64,000 nucleotides of DNA from Patiria miniata (Eukaryota; Echinodermata; Asteroidea; Valvatida; Asterinidae): assembly GCF_015706575.1 (NCBI RefSeq), contig NW_024037070.1:4397874-4461873 (forward strand), in the 5' to 3' direction. A program made the position numbers and the translations under genes. The notes under the pieces are model-generated. The model was not told the DNA's origin. It ran no database searches and was given only the letters and a program-made list of their open reading frames with translations. Shown piece by piece: positions 49,201-59,655 of the stretch. Within the stretch, counting starts at the first letter, position 1; each line of letters starts with the position of its first letter.

Positions 49201-52200
49201 AACCATACTCTTCGGAACCGACAAATCCAAGTTCTTTGCAGAGCACATCGCTGTTGACCCAGGTCCAGCCAATATCACAGATTGTTCCCAACTCCCCTTC
49301 AAAGTAAATAACGACATGACCTGCTGACTCCTCCCCGCCATGCACAAGTTGAACTTTGCCGTTCTCTGGAAAGACAGCCAAAAAAAAAAAAATATCAGAA
49401 ATAGAAAGTAAGTAAAATAAGCATTGGGAGTCAGGTTTGCGCAGTGGTCCTTTCCTGCTACAGACGGGTTCGATTCCTGCCAGGCAGTGTTTTAATCAGG
49501 GTGGTGAAATTATAGCGTAGAGGCAGTTTGCTCCCAGGACTACTTGGAGCCTGGAGCACAAAGCCCTTTTGGTTTGGGGTCCGGGGAAAATTTTGGATTC
49601 TAGATGCTCTGTGGTGCCATCTGAGGCGATTCCTGGCCACTTTCCTCTGAATTTTTGGAGCAGCAGTTTTTGAATTTTGAGGAGAATATAGATGTTTTAT
49701 TTACTTGTTTCAAATGTACTATTGCTTTTATAAAGTTTCTTCTGTACTCAAAGTTAAAAACCATGTATATTCATCTGCATTTTTTTATTGTCTTATTTCT
49801 GAAAAGGGATTGTACCAGTTTTTATGACGTATGTAAACTGTTGCAAGGATGCTTTCAGATGTAACCTACATGTACTAGTTCCGCAATGTTTTGTCCAAAG
49901 TATTTAAACTGCGAGAACAAATCGCTTGAACATTTATATGTACATGCAATGATCAGTAACGTGAAAAATGCCACTTTTCGATCTCTACTTTCTTCGAAAG
50001 AAATTCAACAAATTGTCGTTTAATGGATGGATCATCCATTGATAAGGTAAGGGGTACTTCAATCTTTTTTTGTGTGGAGTTTCACCTCGTTTCTGGAACA
50101 AATTCTTTACATAAATTATCTTGTGATGTTGAAGAACTTATTTTCGAACAAGAAAATGTTTTGGACTGTACAAAAAGTATTACTTGTATTTTTGGAAGCA
50201 GTGGCAATGCTGGTAAATTGTACTTAAGAAAGAACACCCCTTGATCGCAAATGGTGTGATCACAGAGCTCTGTGCATGGCACTTTTGTACATCGCGCTGG
50301 ATCTACACAGCACAAAACAGCATGTGCTTTTCATAGCGAATGCCTACGTACATGTTCATATACATGACATCAAGGTAGAATCGTACGGAAAAAGTGCGGT
50401 TGAATCATGGTTTATTTCAAAGATCCTGTCACTTTTTTTGTGCGGCCAGTACACAATGTTTGAAGCCGCCGTGAATATATGAACAAATGAACGCAGACAA
50501 TTTTTTTTTTAAGCAAGCAAAATTTAAATTGTAGCGGAAATGAGTAGCGCGACTTAAGTGCAGGGCTTATTTTGATCGTAACCCCCCCCCCCCCCCCCCC
50601 CCCCCCGATATAGCATTTGCGCACATTGTCTAACTGCCAGATGCTTTATACATAGGTCTTACGCCACTTCCTTCACAAGATTCTGTGAAGCTCATCAGAG
50701 TATCCCAGCGTCCTGTTTGCAGGGCGGGGGTTACGGGCGGAGGCTTATTTTCGAAAGCATAGCGGGTGATTTTCCTTACCTGATTCCATGGCTTCCCCCA
50801 AAAAAATACCCTTCAGGGTGTTTTCCTCCCACCTCTAAAACTGAACAGCATTGTTTATTGCCTCCTCTCTACAGGTTTCTTCAGGCTTGTAAGCTACAGT
50901 GCCTAGCAGAGTTGTAACGAGTCACTGATTTTTGTGACTCGAGTCGAGTCGAGCCATTTTAAAGAAGGTCGAGTCGAGTCGAGTCAAGTCAAATATTTAG
51001 CCGAGTCAATCCGAGTCACGAATATTTTAACACTATTTTCCAAAATGTATAACAGTTCGAATCCAAGAGGCTTTATAAGAAATCGCCCAAAGCCAATGAC
51101 GTAACACCGTATCGGAAAATGTGTTTAAAATCTGGTTCCTGAGTAGTATTTTGTGCGTTCCAGAACCATGAGGTGGGAGTCTGTGACATGCTAGATTTTT
51201 GAAAATGAACATAAAATTCGCACCATAAGTCATTGCAAATACTTTTTCGCAAAATTTTGCTTTTATTTTTGGGACTCGAGTCTTCTTAGCATTCGCTCGA
51301 GTCGAGTCGAGTCTTTTGATGAGGGACTCAAGTCGAGTCGAGTCATTGGCTTGCAGTGACTCGAGTCGAGTCGAGACGAGTCATTTACCCATAAGGACTC
51401 GAGTTGAGTCGAGTCACCAAAAATGTTGATTGCAGTCGGACTTGAGTCATTATAACTCTGGTGCCTAGGGCGCTTTTGAGAAATCCTTGGGTCTATTGCC
51501 CAGAATTATAGAATAATTACAATAGTATGAAGTGCTCAATTTTCACCTATTTGATATGCTGCAGGAGTGTTTGAAATCCAACCTACAAAGAAAACTCTTG
51601 ATACCTGGATCTGTCCCACTGCAGGTGACGCCGGCGTTGTGGTCATAGGGGCAGGATCCAGTTTCGGACAGCTGGCAGTCCTGAAGGTAATTCTCATCAC
51701 CTAGACATTGCACATTGTACACAATGTGTCCCAGAAACCACTTAGAGCCTTGAAGGTCCATGCCCTTCCACGCATTGACCGCGTCTCCGTAACCAAGCTG
51801 CCTACACACCACTTGAGCATCGTCCATGTCCCAGTGGCTATCGCAAACGGGTCCCCAACGCCCATCGTATACCTCCACTCTGCCTTGCATGGGGCTGCCC
51901 CCATTGACTAGTCTGATCTTGTAACGATCTAAAACTTAGGAGGGAAAAAACAGGGAATATTTTCAACTCCCTGCGTGTTAAAGCAAACCCTCCCCAGTTG
52001 CCTAAGGAGAGTTTGGGGTGATCACAGGGAGGGACATTCCAGTGCATTGCTTATGATGGCTCAAACTGAAACGAGGACAGCAATCCAATGGGCTTGCGTG
52101 CATTTAAAGCCAGAGTCCATCATTGGCAGCTATCCAAAAAGTAACTGGCGTGATTATTGTTGAAAAACATACTTGGTTGAAAGAAAGTAAGGGGACTTAA

Positions 52201-54136
52201 CTCCCTGTGAAATTATTCTTTCTGGCAAGCTGTCATGTTGAAGAAATCAACGAAAGAAGGCCTTTCCAATGGTGCGTCTTAAAAAGCACCGTTGGAAATT
52301 TCCGTTAGTAGTTCGCTTTTTTATTCGGCGAAGCGCGCGCAAGCCTTGACACGACGCACACGCGTGCGTGGTTGCTATATAATTCGTCGGATCGGTGTGC
52401 GACATCGCGTAGCTGCAATTGGCTAGTGAGAACGTGTCTAGGACGCTGAATTAAGGCGCAATTGAAAACATGATTCAGCAACTTTTGATTTGAAATCGAG
52501 ATCCTAGAATGTTGTTTTTCTCAAAATATACAGCTGAAGCTGAGATGAAACTTCATCAGGTTAGTTGTTCAGCACCCTTCTTTGGATTTTGAGCAATTTT
52601 GTTGCTTCAAACGAACAAAATGCACAAATTACAAATGATGGACTATACCTTTAAAATATAGTCGTCGTACTTCGGGCCATACGTGCGCAAACTAGTGCAT
52701 GTTTCTCCCCACAGGAGCTCTACAAAGGGGTCAAAAAGCACCGTCTCCCGTTTCCACTAAATGGAATTACCCTAGCCCCCTATATTTTCTCATAAACTCC
52801 ATTTATCTGTCTTTATTAATAGACATAATTTCCAGCACCTTGAATACCTATTTGTTGGTGGATTCTCCGGTATGATTATTATTATTATCATTGTAGCAAA
52901 AGATTAATATCTGTCAGAAGCCAATATGGCCCATCAGGCAAGCACTTTATTCCGGTTTTCTTGGCATGAAATGACGAAGATGTGGATCTATAGACAGTTA
53001 GGCCAAAAAAAAAAATATTCGGTCTCTGGTCAGACCAAAGTTCCGGAATTGACGCGGGGACGCGGCTTTTTTTTTTTTTTGCTTTTTTTTTTTTTTCCTT
53101 CAAGCTTGGATTGTACAGACAAGGTGGGGTACTATTTTGCTTTTTGGTGTCCTCGTGTACATTGGTGTCCTCCATAATTTGCCTTGGTGCTTTCAATCAT
53201 TTGCCTTGTGCTTTCGATCATTTGCCTTGGTGCAATTTCCCATTCCTTGGTGCTCTTTGGTAAAAAAAAATTGAGGAGGTGTGGCAATAGAGGCGCTGTC
53301 GGAGCTACCGCGGAACATTTTGGAAAAAAAGTGATTGACGTGCATGGTTAAAATCGACGCGCGCGCTGACCAGAGACCGACTTATATTTTTTTTTGGCCT
53401 TATGTACAACCAACTGTACATATTGGTCAAAAAGTCTAGGTATCAAACCAGCCATGTTTACCTGTACAATGAATCAAGCGAGTCCGAATTACTTGGCTAT
53501 AGACCCCCCCCCCCCCCCCCGCCCCCTTTTAAAAAGGGAGAGGTGGGGTGACCACTTGGACTAGCCATTTGAATGCAGTACCGATGACGCCTGACGCTGA
53601 TGTAAAGAAGCTCAGGCTTTGTGCCCATTGGCCATTCTTTGGTCACTGAGTGTGAGGTCTACACAAAATTGGGCTTGTCTGATTTTGAAACTTTTCCTTA
53701 ACATACTAACAGACATATTACTTTGGGTTATAAAACTAGGAGGGTACTCGATCGGCAAAAGCTCTATTTTAAAGTGCAAGGACGCCCTAGTGCATACCCT
53801 CTCCATTTGGATCCGTCGTGCCACCACCGCATTGAACTCCCGCGTCTTCGCTATGGAAGCAGTTTGCAATTTTATTTGAAGCTTTGCATTCTCCAAGGTT
53901 GGATTCTAAGCCAGTGCATGCCATGTCGTCCAAAGCGATAACGCCGCTCCCCCAGCCAAACTTTGCCGATTCGATCGCCGCTACGGCCTTCTCGAATCCG
54001 AGCTGACGGCACACCACAGAAGCCTCTCTCATGTCCCAATCATCATCACAGATGGTTCCCCAAACGCCGTCTATGTACACCTCCACTCGGCCCTCCAGTT
54101 CATTGTCACCGCCCACGAGACGTACATCATAATCAA
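43261..54136 (-). CDS. SRCR receptor: three SRCR domains, one membrane segment, proline-rich PPxY tail (5' end missing)
   Basis: Exons: 54136-53798 (SRCR1), 51928-51605 (SRCR2), 49365-49204 and 48265-48092 (SRCR3 in two exons), 45087-44966 (membrane exon), 43617-43261 (tail). All extracellular junctions are phase 1, the usual rule for shuffled receptor domains, and the reading frame is continuous for 491 residues. Each SRCR has six cysteines and lacks the extra pair of group B (VVCRQLGF and VVCRQLGY, not LGC), so all are group A. SRCR1 has RLVGGDNELEGRVEV and WGTICDDDWD; SRCR2 has GRVEVYDGRWGPVCD; SRCR3 has GELGTICD and SHSGWGNSDCDHS. The membrane span is ASVLVGSIAVFLLLLCFCVG. The cytoplasmic tail has PPAYD and PPPYQ, binding motifs for WW domains. 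SRCR receptors bind microbial or modified ligands, often in innate immunity; the ligand is unknown. The donor of SRCR3a (GTTGGT) is weak. No signal-peptide exon was found upstream. Confidence 0.85.
43922..44871. mobile_element. Tigger-like 950-bp element in the last SRCR intron
   Basis: It is flanked by TA (43920-43921, 44872-44873). Ends read inward as CAGTAAACTCTGGCTAA and CAGTAAACTCCGGCTAA, typical of pogo/Tigger. The interior has no transposase frame; cgtacgtacgtacg runs occur near 44550. Confidence 0.75.
45088..48091. other. SRCR intron with assorted repeats
   Basis: It holds a diverged direct duplication (aatttgctcactcgg..aaaattttgtgt at 45960 and 46170), a CTGT microsatellite at 46985-47008 and a repeat shared with 32930 (47865-48070). 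No exon was recognised. Confidence 0.45.
48368..48504. mobile_element. hAT-like element, GGGCGGATCCAG family, short copy
   Basis: The ends CAAGAGCGGATCCAG and CTGGATCCGCCCTTG pair with one mismatch. The interior aaggcaggcaatgagtacac is identical to 59024-59356. It is inserted in a C run, so the target duplication cannot be read. Confidence 0.8.
49430..49500 (+). repeat. tRNA-like fragment
   Basis: The A-box-like tttgcgcagtggtc and B box GGTTCGATTCC are at tRNA spacing. No full cloverleaf was drawn, and it is likely a SINE head. Confidence 0.5.
50907..51460. mobile_element. hAT-like element, GAGTCGAGTC family, copy 3
   Basis: It starts CAGAGTTGTAACGAGTC and ends CATTATAACTCTG. The exact 8-bp GTGCCTAG flanks both sides (50899-50906, 51461-51468). 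It shares internal phrases with copy 1 (ctggttcctg, gaaccrtgaggtggga). Confidence 0.92.
52108..52650. mobile_element. TTAA-flanked element, family T1, inverted orientation
   Basis: It lies between TTAA 52104-52107 and 52651-52654, with all T1 phrases on the opposite strand to the copy at 1551. It sits in an SRCR intron. Confidence 0.75.
53001..53399. mobile_element. Harbinger-like element, best preserved ends
   Basis: GGCCAAAAA and TTTTTGGCC ends with TTA on both sides (52998-53000, 53400-53402). The subterminal cggtctctggtcag pairs with ctgaccagagaccg. Confidence 0.85.
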
Positions 54137-54239
54137 CTAAAGGAGTAAAACAAATTGCCAGTGTTACTTCTGTACACTGTACATCCATCACTGATAATAT
54201 AATCACGAAAACTGTCTTGTTTTTTTTCTGATATGTAAC

Positions 54240-55731
54240 TATGGAAGTGTAGATAGGACATGGTTAAAAATAAAACTAATTCGTACGTACGAATTACTAA
54301 ACCGTATGTACGAAATACTAATTCGTACGTACGAAATACTAATTCGTACGTACGAATTACTAATCCGTACGTACGAATTACTAAACCGTACGTACGAATT
54401 ACTAAATCGTACACACGAATTACTAAACCGTACGTACGAAATACTAATTCGTACGTACAAATTACTAATTCGTACGTACGAATTACTCAGTGGCGTAGCC
54501 ACGGGAGGGGGGGGGCCGTGGGGGTAGTGGCGTAGCCAGGAATTTTTCAGTTAAGGGGGGGGGGAGGGCCGCTGCTGGGGGGCTGGAACATTTCATGGGG
54601 GGTGTCATGTAGATCAATGATAACTTTTTTAGAAACTCAAAATCTCAGGGGGGTGACAGGGGGAAACACGGTTTCATGGGGGGGGGGCTGTCACCCCCAC
54701 GCCCCCCCCCCCCCCCCCCCCCCCCCCCGTGGCTATGCCACTGCGACAGCCCCCCCATGAAACCTTGTCACTCCCCCCCCCCCCAAGTCCCCCCCCCCCC
54801 CACTGATATTTTGAGTTTCTAAAAAAATTATCATTGATCTACATGACGCCCCCACAACCTGAAATGTTCCAGCCCCCCCCCCCCCCCCCGGCGGCCCCCC
54901 CCCCCCCCCCCACGGGAAAATTCCTGGCTACGCCATAGCTGGAGTTACCCAGCCCTTAGCCCCATAAATGTGGCCTATTTACTGGACTGCCTCCGTGAAC
55001 ATAGGCCACACATCCACATGTACAAAAATCGTGTCGACTTTGCCAAATTTTGATTTTCACATTAAGGCTTAGTTTGTAGGTTTGTTTTGCTTTAGAAGCA
55101 TACTCACCCTCTTTATAGGCTAATCAGAAAGTGCTGCCTTTTTCAGATGTATATTTTTCATGAAATTTCCAGATTCATTTTTACACGTTTGCGTATCAAA
55201 ATTTCAACATGAAATTTCACAAAAATTAGACATCTGACAAAGGCAGCACTTTCTGACTAGCTTATAAAAGTGGGTGAGTATGCTTCTAAAGCAAAAAAAT
55301 CCTACAAACTAAGCCTAAATGTGAAAATCAAAATTTGGCAAAGTCGACACGATTTTTGTACATGTGGACGTGTGGCCTATGTTTACGGAGGCAGTCCAGT
55401 ATTAAATAGGCCACATTTATGGGGCTACCCAGCCCTGAGTTTTATCATTGGGTTGTCTATTAGACAACCCAATGATAAAACTCAGGGCTGGGTAACTCCA
55501 GCTAGCTACGCCACTGGAATTGCTAAACCGTACGTACGAATTAATAAACCGTACGTACGAATTAATAATCCGTACGTACGAATTAATAAATCGTACGTAC
55601 GAATTAGTAATTATTTCGTACGTACGATTTAGTAATTCGTACGTACGGTTTAGTAATTCGTACGTACGGTTTAGTAATTCGTACGTACGAATTAGTTTTA
55701 TTTTTAACCATGTCCTATCTACACTTCCATA
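54240..55731. mobile_element. foldback element with arms of 21-bp CGTACGTACG repeats
   Basis: Outer ends TATGGAAGTGTAGATAGG and the exact complement are flanked by TGTAAC on both sides (54234-54239, 55732-55737). Each arm then has about eight to ten 21-bp units of the type attcgtacgtacgaattact. Another element (54488-55516) splits the array. Inverted arms built of tandem repeats are the hallmark of foldback elements. Confidence 0.85.
54488..55516. mobile_element. hAT-like element nested in the foldback arm
   Basis: Ends CAGTGGCGTAGC and GCTACGCCACTG (the right one reads ctacgccactg) are flanked by GAATTACT (54480-54487) and GAATTGCT (55517-55524), both part of the 21-bp unit. The interior contains two further inverted repeats and long C/G runs. 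Confidence 0.75.
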
Positions 55732-55737
55732 TGTAAC

Positions 55738-56194
55738 ACCTGATATGTTCATCTGTTCATTGTCAATGTCATGTCTGAGTGAGACTGAGAGTGATAATTC
55801 TTTCTCCAAAATGGCAAAATAGCTTCCAAATTCCATTTCTTACTCTGTCCACTGGCTCCCCTTGAAGATACAGTGACGATAAAAACACAAGCCATAACGC
55901 CATAAAACGTGGCCTCGTACTCATTTTCTTAAAGAGATTTGCAGGATGGAACTTAAGTTTAAACTTAGCAGCTTGGCTACAGCTTAGGCCTACTTGAGTG
56001 TTGAACTACATCATTCATGCACGTCATGTCAAAGATAAAAGAGCCGACATGCATTGTATGATATATGTGAGAGAACGGTGCGCTTGGAAAAAGTGACTGG
56101 GGAGCCGCAGCGCAGCCGCGCCGGCCGGCCGGAGATGGGGAAGTGCGCCTCGCACGGTAGGTAGGTAAAAACTAGATTTTCATCATGCACATGT
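55738..56194. other. no gene recognised
   Basis: A GC-rich patch (gccgcgccggccggccgg, about 56108-56132) is the only marked feature. Confidence 0.4.
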
Positions 56195-56337
56195 GCACTC
56201 TACACTTCCATACGTATTAGTATTTCGTACGTACGGTTTAGTAATTCGAATTAGTATTTCGTACGCCGCGTACGGTTTAGTAATTCGTACGTACGAATTA
56301 GTTTCATTTTTAACCATGTCCTATCTACACTTCCATA
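56195..56337. mobile_element. partial copy of the CGTACGTACG foldback
   Basis: It keeps several 21-bp units and the right end ccatgtcctatctacacttc cata; the left arm is short and rearranged. Confidence 0.7.
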
Positions 56338-56570
56338 CTCATCAACGCGAAATATGCAAAGCCGCTAAACTATTTTTAGGGGGTAAAAACATTCAGATAT
56401 GTGATAAAAAATATTTTAAAGCTGTTTATTCTCTACACAAGGTCAACACAATGCAAGTGTCTTCTTTACAGGCAAAAGGGGTTCCTGATTCTGCGGATTG
56501 ATAGAATACTTTAATTTATCTACACAAAGTTTTTTTAAATGATGAAAGCCTGGCACTGTATGGGCGGCCA

Positions 56571-56782
56571 TAAGGGCAAAAAAGACCAAAAAATAAAAAT
56601 AAAACAAAGCCACAAAATTAACGAATATAACTCAAAAATAAACGAACAACTCAAAATTAAACGTTCGTATATTTTTGAGTTGTTCGTTTATTTTTGAGTT
56701 ATATTCGTTTATTTTTGAGTTGTTCGTTTATTTTTGAGTTATATTCATTTAATTTTGTGGTTTTGTTTTATTTTTGTTGAAA
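56571..56782. repeat. AT-rich palindrome at the truncated edge of the Gypsy element
   Basis: aacgaatataactcaaaaat and aaacgaacaactcaaaa on the left pair with ttttgagttgttcgttt and atttttgagttatattcgtt on the right; the right arm is then partly repeated. Outer parts pair too (aataaaaataaaacaaagcc with tgttttatttttg). Confidence 0.8.
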
Positions 56783-56795
56783 GATTTAACCGTAG

Positions 56796-57690
56796 GGGTT
56801 GATCGAGAGTTCAGATAGCCCCTGGGTAGCCAATATTATTTTGGTGAGGAAGAAGGATGGATCTAAGCGGTTGTGTGTGGACTATAGGGGGGTGAATTCC
56901 GTCACGATTAAGGACGCGTACGTACCCCGTCCCCAGAATTGATGACACGCTTAATGCCCTATCCGGAGCACAATGGTTCTCAACCCTAGATTTGACTTCA
57001 GGATATACATGTATTGGCAAGTATCCTTGGATGAGGATGCAAAGCAGAAGTTGAGTTTCGTGGTACGAAACGGGTTATATAGATGGACTCGGGTGATGCC
57101 ACTTGGCTTGGCAAATGCACCAGCCACATTCGAGCGTCTGATGGACAAATGTGTTGTCTGGACTCCGTGGGACATTTTGTTGGTTTATCTGGATGATGCG
57201 ATTGTATTTGGGAAGACAATTAATCGATGAGGAGGTTCAGCGTCTCCGTGTTGTGTTCTCACGTTTGAGGCAGGCTGGGCTGAAGCTGAAACCCAGCAAG
57301 TGTAACCTTTTTCAGAGGTCAGTGGCATACTTGGGTCATATTGTATCGGCCAAGGGGATAGCGACGGATCCCGAGAAAGTCAGAGCAGTGGCAGAGTACG
57401 TGGCCAGTACCAACAAGTGTGAATGAAGGAAGTTAGGAGCTTCCTGGGACTTGCGTCATGTTATCGCAGGTTTATCCAAGCCTTTGCAGACATTGCCAGT
57501 CCGCTGCATGCGTTGATGTCGAAGTCTAAAGACATTGTTTGGAGTGATGCCTGTTAGGAGGCATTCACTAAGTTAAAGGAGGAGCTGCAGAGCCTGCAGA
57601 CAACTCCAGTCCTGTCATAATCCTCGCCAGAGGATGAGTATGTGTTGGACACAGATGCCAGTTCAGAAGGCATTGATGCTGTATTATCAT
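56796..57690 (+). pseudogene. Gypsy reverse transcriptase and start of RNase H, broken
   Basis: The reverse transcriptase is recognised from [17 protein letters not shown] near 56840, the palm segment VMPLGLANAPATFERLMDK and the catalytic VYLDD at about 57183-57197. The frame shifts near 56925, 56990 and 57225, and continues as LKLKPSKCNLFQRSVAYLGH around 57290-57340. A TGA near 57424 and a stop near 57556 interrupt the connection domain (SFLGLASCYRRFI). The RNase H start (YVLDTDASSEG) appears at 57640-57675 and then homology stops. It is an inactive remnant. Confidence 0.85.
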
Positions 57691-58057
57691 ACATGTATTT
57701 TGATTTCCTGTGCAGTTTTTGGAAGGTTTTTACTTAGTTATGGTCTAAAGTGTTTGTTTTTTTGGAAAGTTTTTGTGAAAGTTTAATTTTGAAGCATTGG
57801 GATTTTACTGTTCCATGATGGGTCAGGATTTGGATTCTGCACAATTATGATTTCTTTTACCTTTTTAATATATTTGAAGTAAGGACGAGTATTTTTGTTT
57901 TATAGGAATTAAGTTTCTTTGACTAGTTTTACAGGTTGGAAGAATTTACATTTATCAAGTTTTGTTTTATATAACTTTTGGTTCATCTTTGAAAGATGAC
58001 ATGATTTGCTTGGAGAATTGATTTTTTTTCCAATCAGTTTAAAGACAGGTCAGTCAA

Positions 58058-59655
58058 TGTTCAGTTGGTTGTTCCGTCCAGTCTGCAAAAAGAGGTATTG
58101 AAACAAAGTCATGACACCCGTACAGGTGGTCATCTTGGTCAAAAACGCACCCTAATAAAGGTTCAGAAGAAGTACTATGTCAAGCGCGGAAAACTCCCAA
58201 ACAAAAGTACAAAGCACCTCTGCAGTTAGCACCAGCTGGCGCGCCATTCGAGCGCATAGCCCTGGATATCATGGGTCCTTTTCCTGCTACAAGAGATGGT
58301 AATACATATGTACTCGTAATAATGGATTACTTCACCAAATGGGCTGAGGCCTATGCGTTACCAAACCAACAAGCTGAAACTGTAGCGATTGTGTTGGTTA
58401 CACAGTTTATTTGTAGATATGGCGTGCCAAATCAAATTCATAGCGATCAAGGTACAAACTTTGAGTCGAAATTATTCAGTACACTATGCCAGTTACTGGA
58501 AATTGATAAAACTCAACCACTGCTTACCACCCTCAGTCAGATGGTCTAGTGGAACGTTTTAATCGAACATTACAAATAATGCTTAGCATGTATTGTAGCA
58601 AGGATCAAAGTGACTGGGATCAGCATTTACCATATGAATTAATGGCATACAGGGCATCTCAACAAGAAACCACAGGAGCTACCCCAAATAGTTTAGTATT
58701 TGGGAGGGAGATTAATTTGCCTGTAGATATACTTGCAGGTCCAGTACCAGACGCAAAAGTACAGCGACCCGAGTCCTACGCTATGGAGGTCAAGACAAGG
58801 TTAGATGAGGCCTTTGAGGTGGCGAGACAGCATGTTGACGGGCAGCAGAAACGACACAAGAAACTGTATGACAGTCGTTTGTATGGAAGTCCATACAAGC
58901 CTGGAGAAAGCGTGTGGCTGTTCTGCCCGGCGAAATACATCGGACTCTCTCCAAAGCTCAGAAGTCAGTGGAAGGGACCTTGCAAAGTTCTCAAGAAGTT
59001 TTCTGACGCGAACTACCTAGTCCCAAGGGCGGATCCAGGGGGGGGGGGGGGGGGGGGGGCCAAAGGGGGCCATGGCCCCCCCCCCCAAAAAAAAAACGAA
59101 ACAAATTTTTTTTTTTTTTATGTGACATCGCAATAAAGGCAGGCAATGAGTACACCACCATCTTTTCCTCAAAAAACATTGGTTAAAGTGATCAGAAATT
59201 GCCTCAGATCGCACCACAGAGCATCTAGAATCCAAAAAAATTTCGGGGCCCTTAAGCGGGCCCCGAACCCCACGCCGTAATTTTTTTGACCCACTTTTTG
59301 GGGGACCAAAATTTTTTTGCCCCCCCCCCCCAAATTGTGTTCTGGATCCGCCCTTGCCTAGTCCAAGTACTGAGTACTACTCGCCCACTTTGACAGACTG
59401 AAGCCGTGCACTCTGAGGGAAGGCGACAATCCCGTGATCCAGGGCGAAACTCAGGCTGACAGACAGCCAATCGGTTGGTCCGGAACTACCGATGGAGAAT
59501 TCGCAAGCTGGACTGACTCTGACGATTTTGGCCAAGTCGTTGGGGACACTACAACCGGGGATCCAACTCAAGAGGACAACACATTCTGTCATCGTCGGAC
59601 CCGATCTGGACGAGTAACGCGACCTCCCAACTGGATGAGAGACTTTGTAACTTAA
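58058..59655 (+). pseudogene. Gypsy integrase, frameshifted and split by a hAT-like insertion
   Basis: The zinc-binding part keeps the two histidines (HDTRTGGH near 58110) but not a clear cysteine pair. The DDE core is visible: Asp in ALDIMGPF (about 58260), Asp in HSDQGTNF (about 58440-58463) and Glu in VERFNRTL (from 58547). The third residue lies in another frame because of a frameshift near 58530. The C-terminal domain reads to NYLVPR at 59026, where a 333-bp element interrupts it. The frame resumes after 59364 and ends in TRSGRVTRPPNW and a stop at 59653-59655, a typical Gypsy tail. RNA-derived copies would not integrate with this enzyme. Confidence 0.85.
59024..59356. mobile_element. 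hAT-like element inside the Gypsy integrase
   Basis: The 15-bp ends CAAGGGCGGATCCAG and CTGGATCCGCCCTTG are perfect complements. CCTAGTCC stands directly on both sides (59016-59023, 59357-59364). The interior has C/G runs and gcaggcaatgagtacaccac shared with 48368-48504. Confidence 0.93.

Noticed and set aside
54239..54535. Open frames of repeated YVRI/TNS-type residues on both strands (also 55417-55836)
   Set aside because: They are translations of the 21-bp CGTACGTACG foldback units.
57151..57230. YLDD motif as a host reverse transcriptase such as telomerase
   Set aside because: Flanking motifs and the integrase downstream are those of a Gypsy retrotransposon.
59027..59136. Glycine-rich extension of the Gypsy integrase frame
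   Set aside because: It is read through the inserted hAT-like element and its G run, not a true domain.
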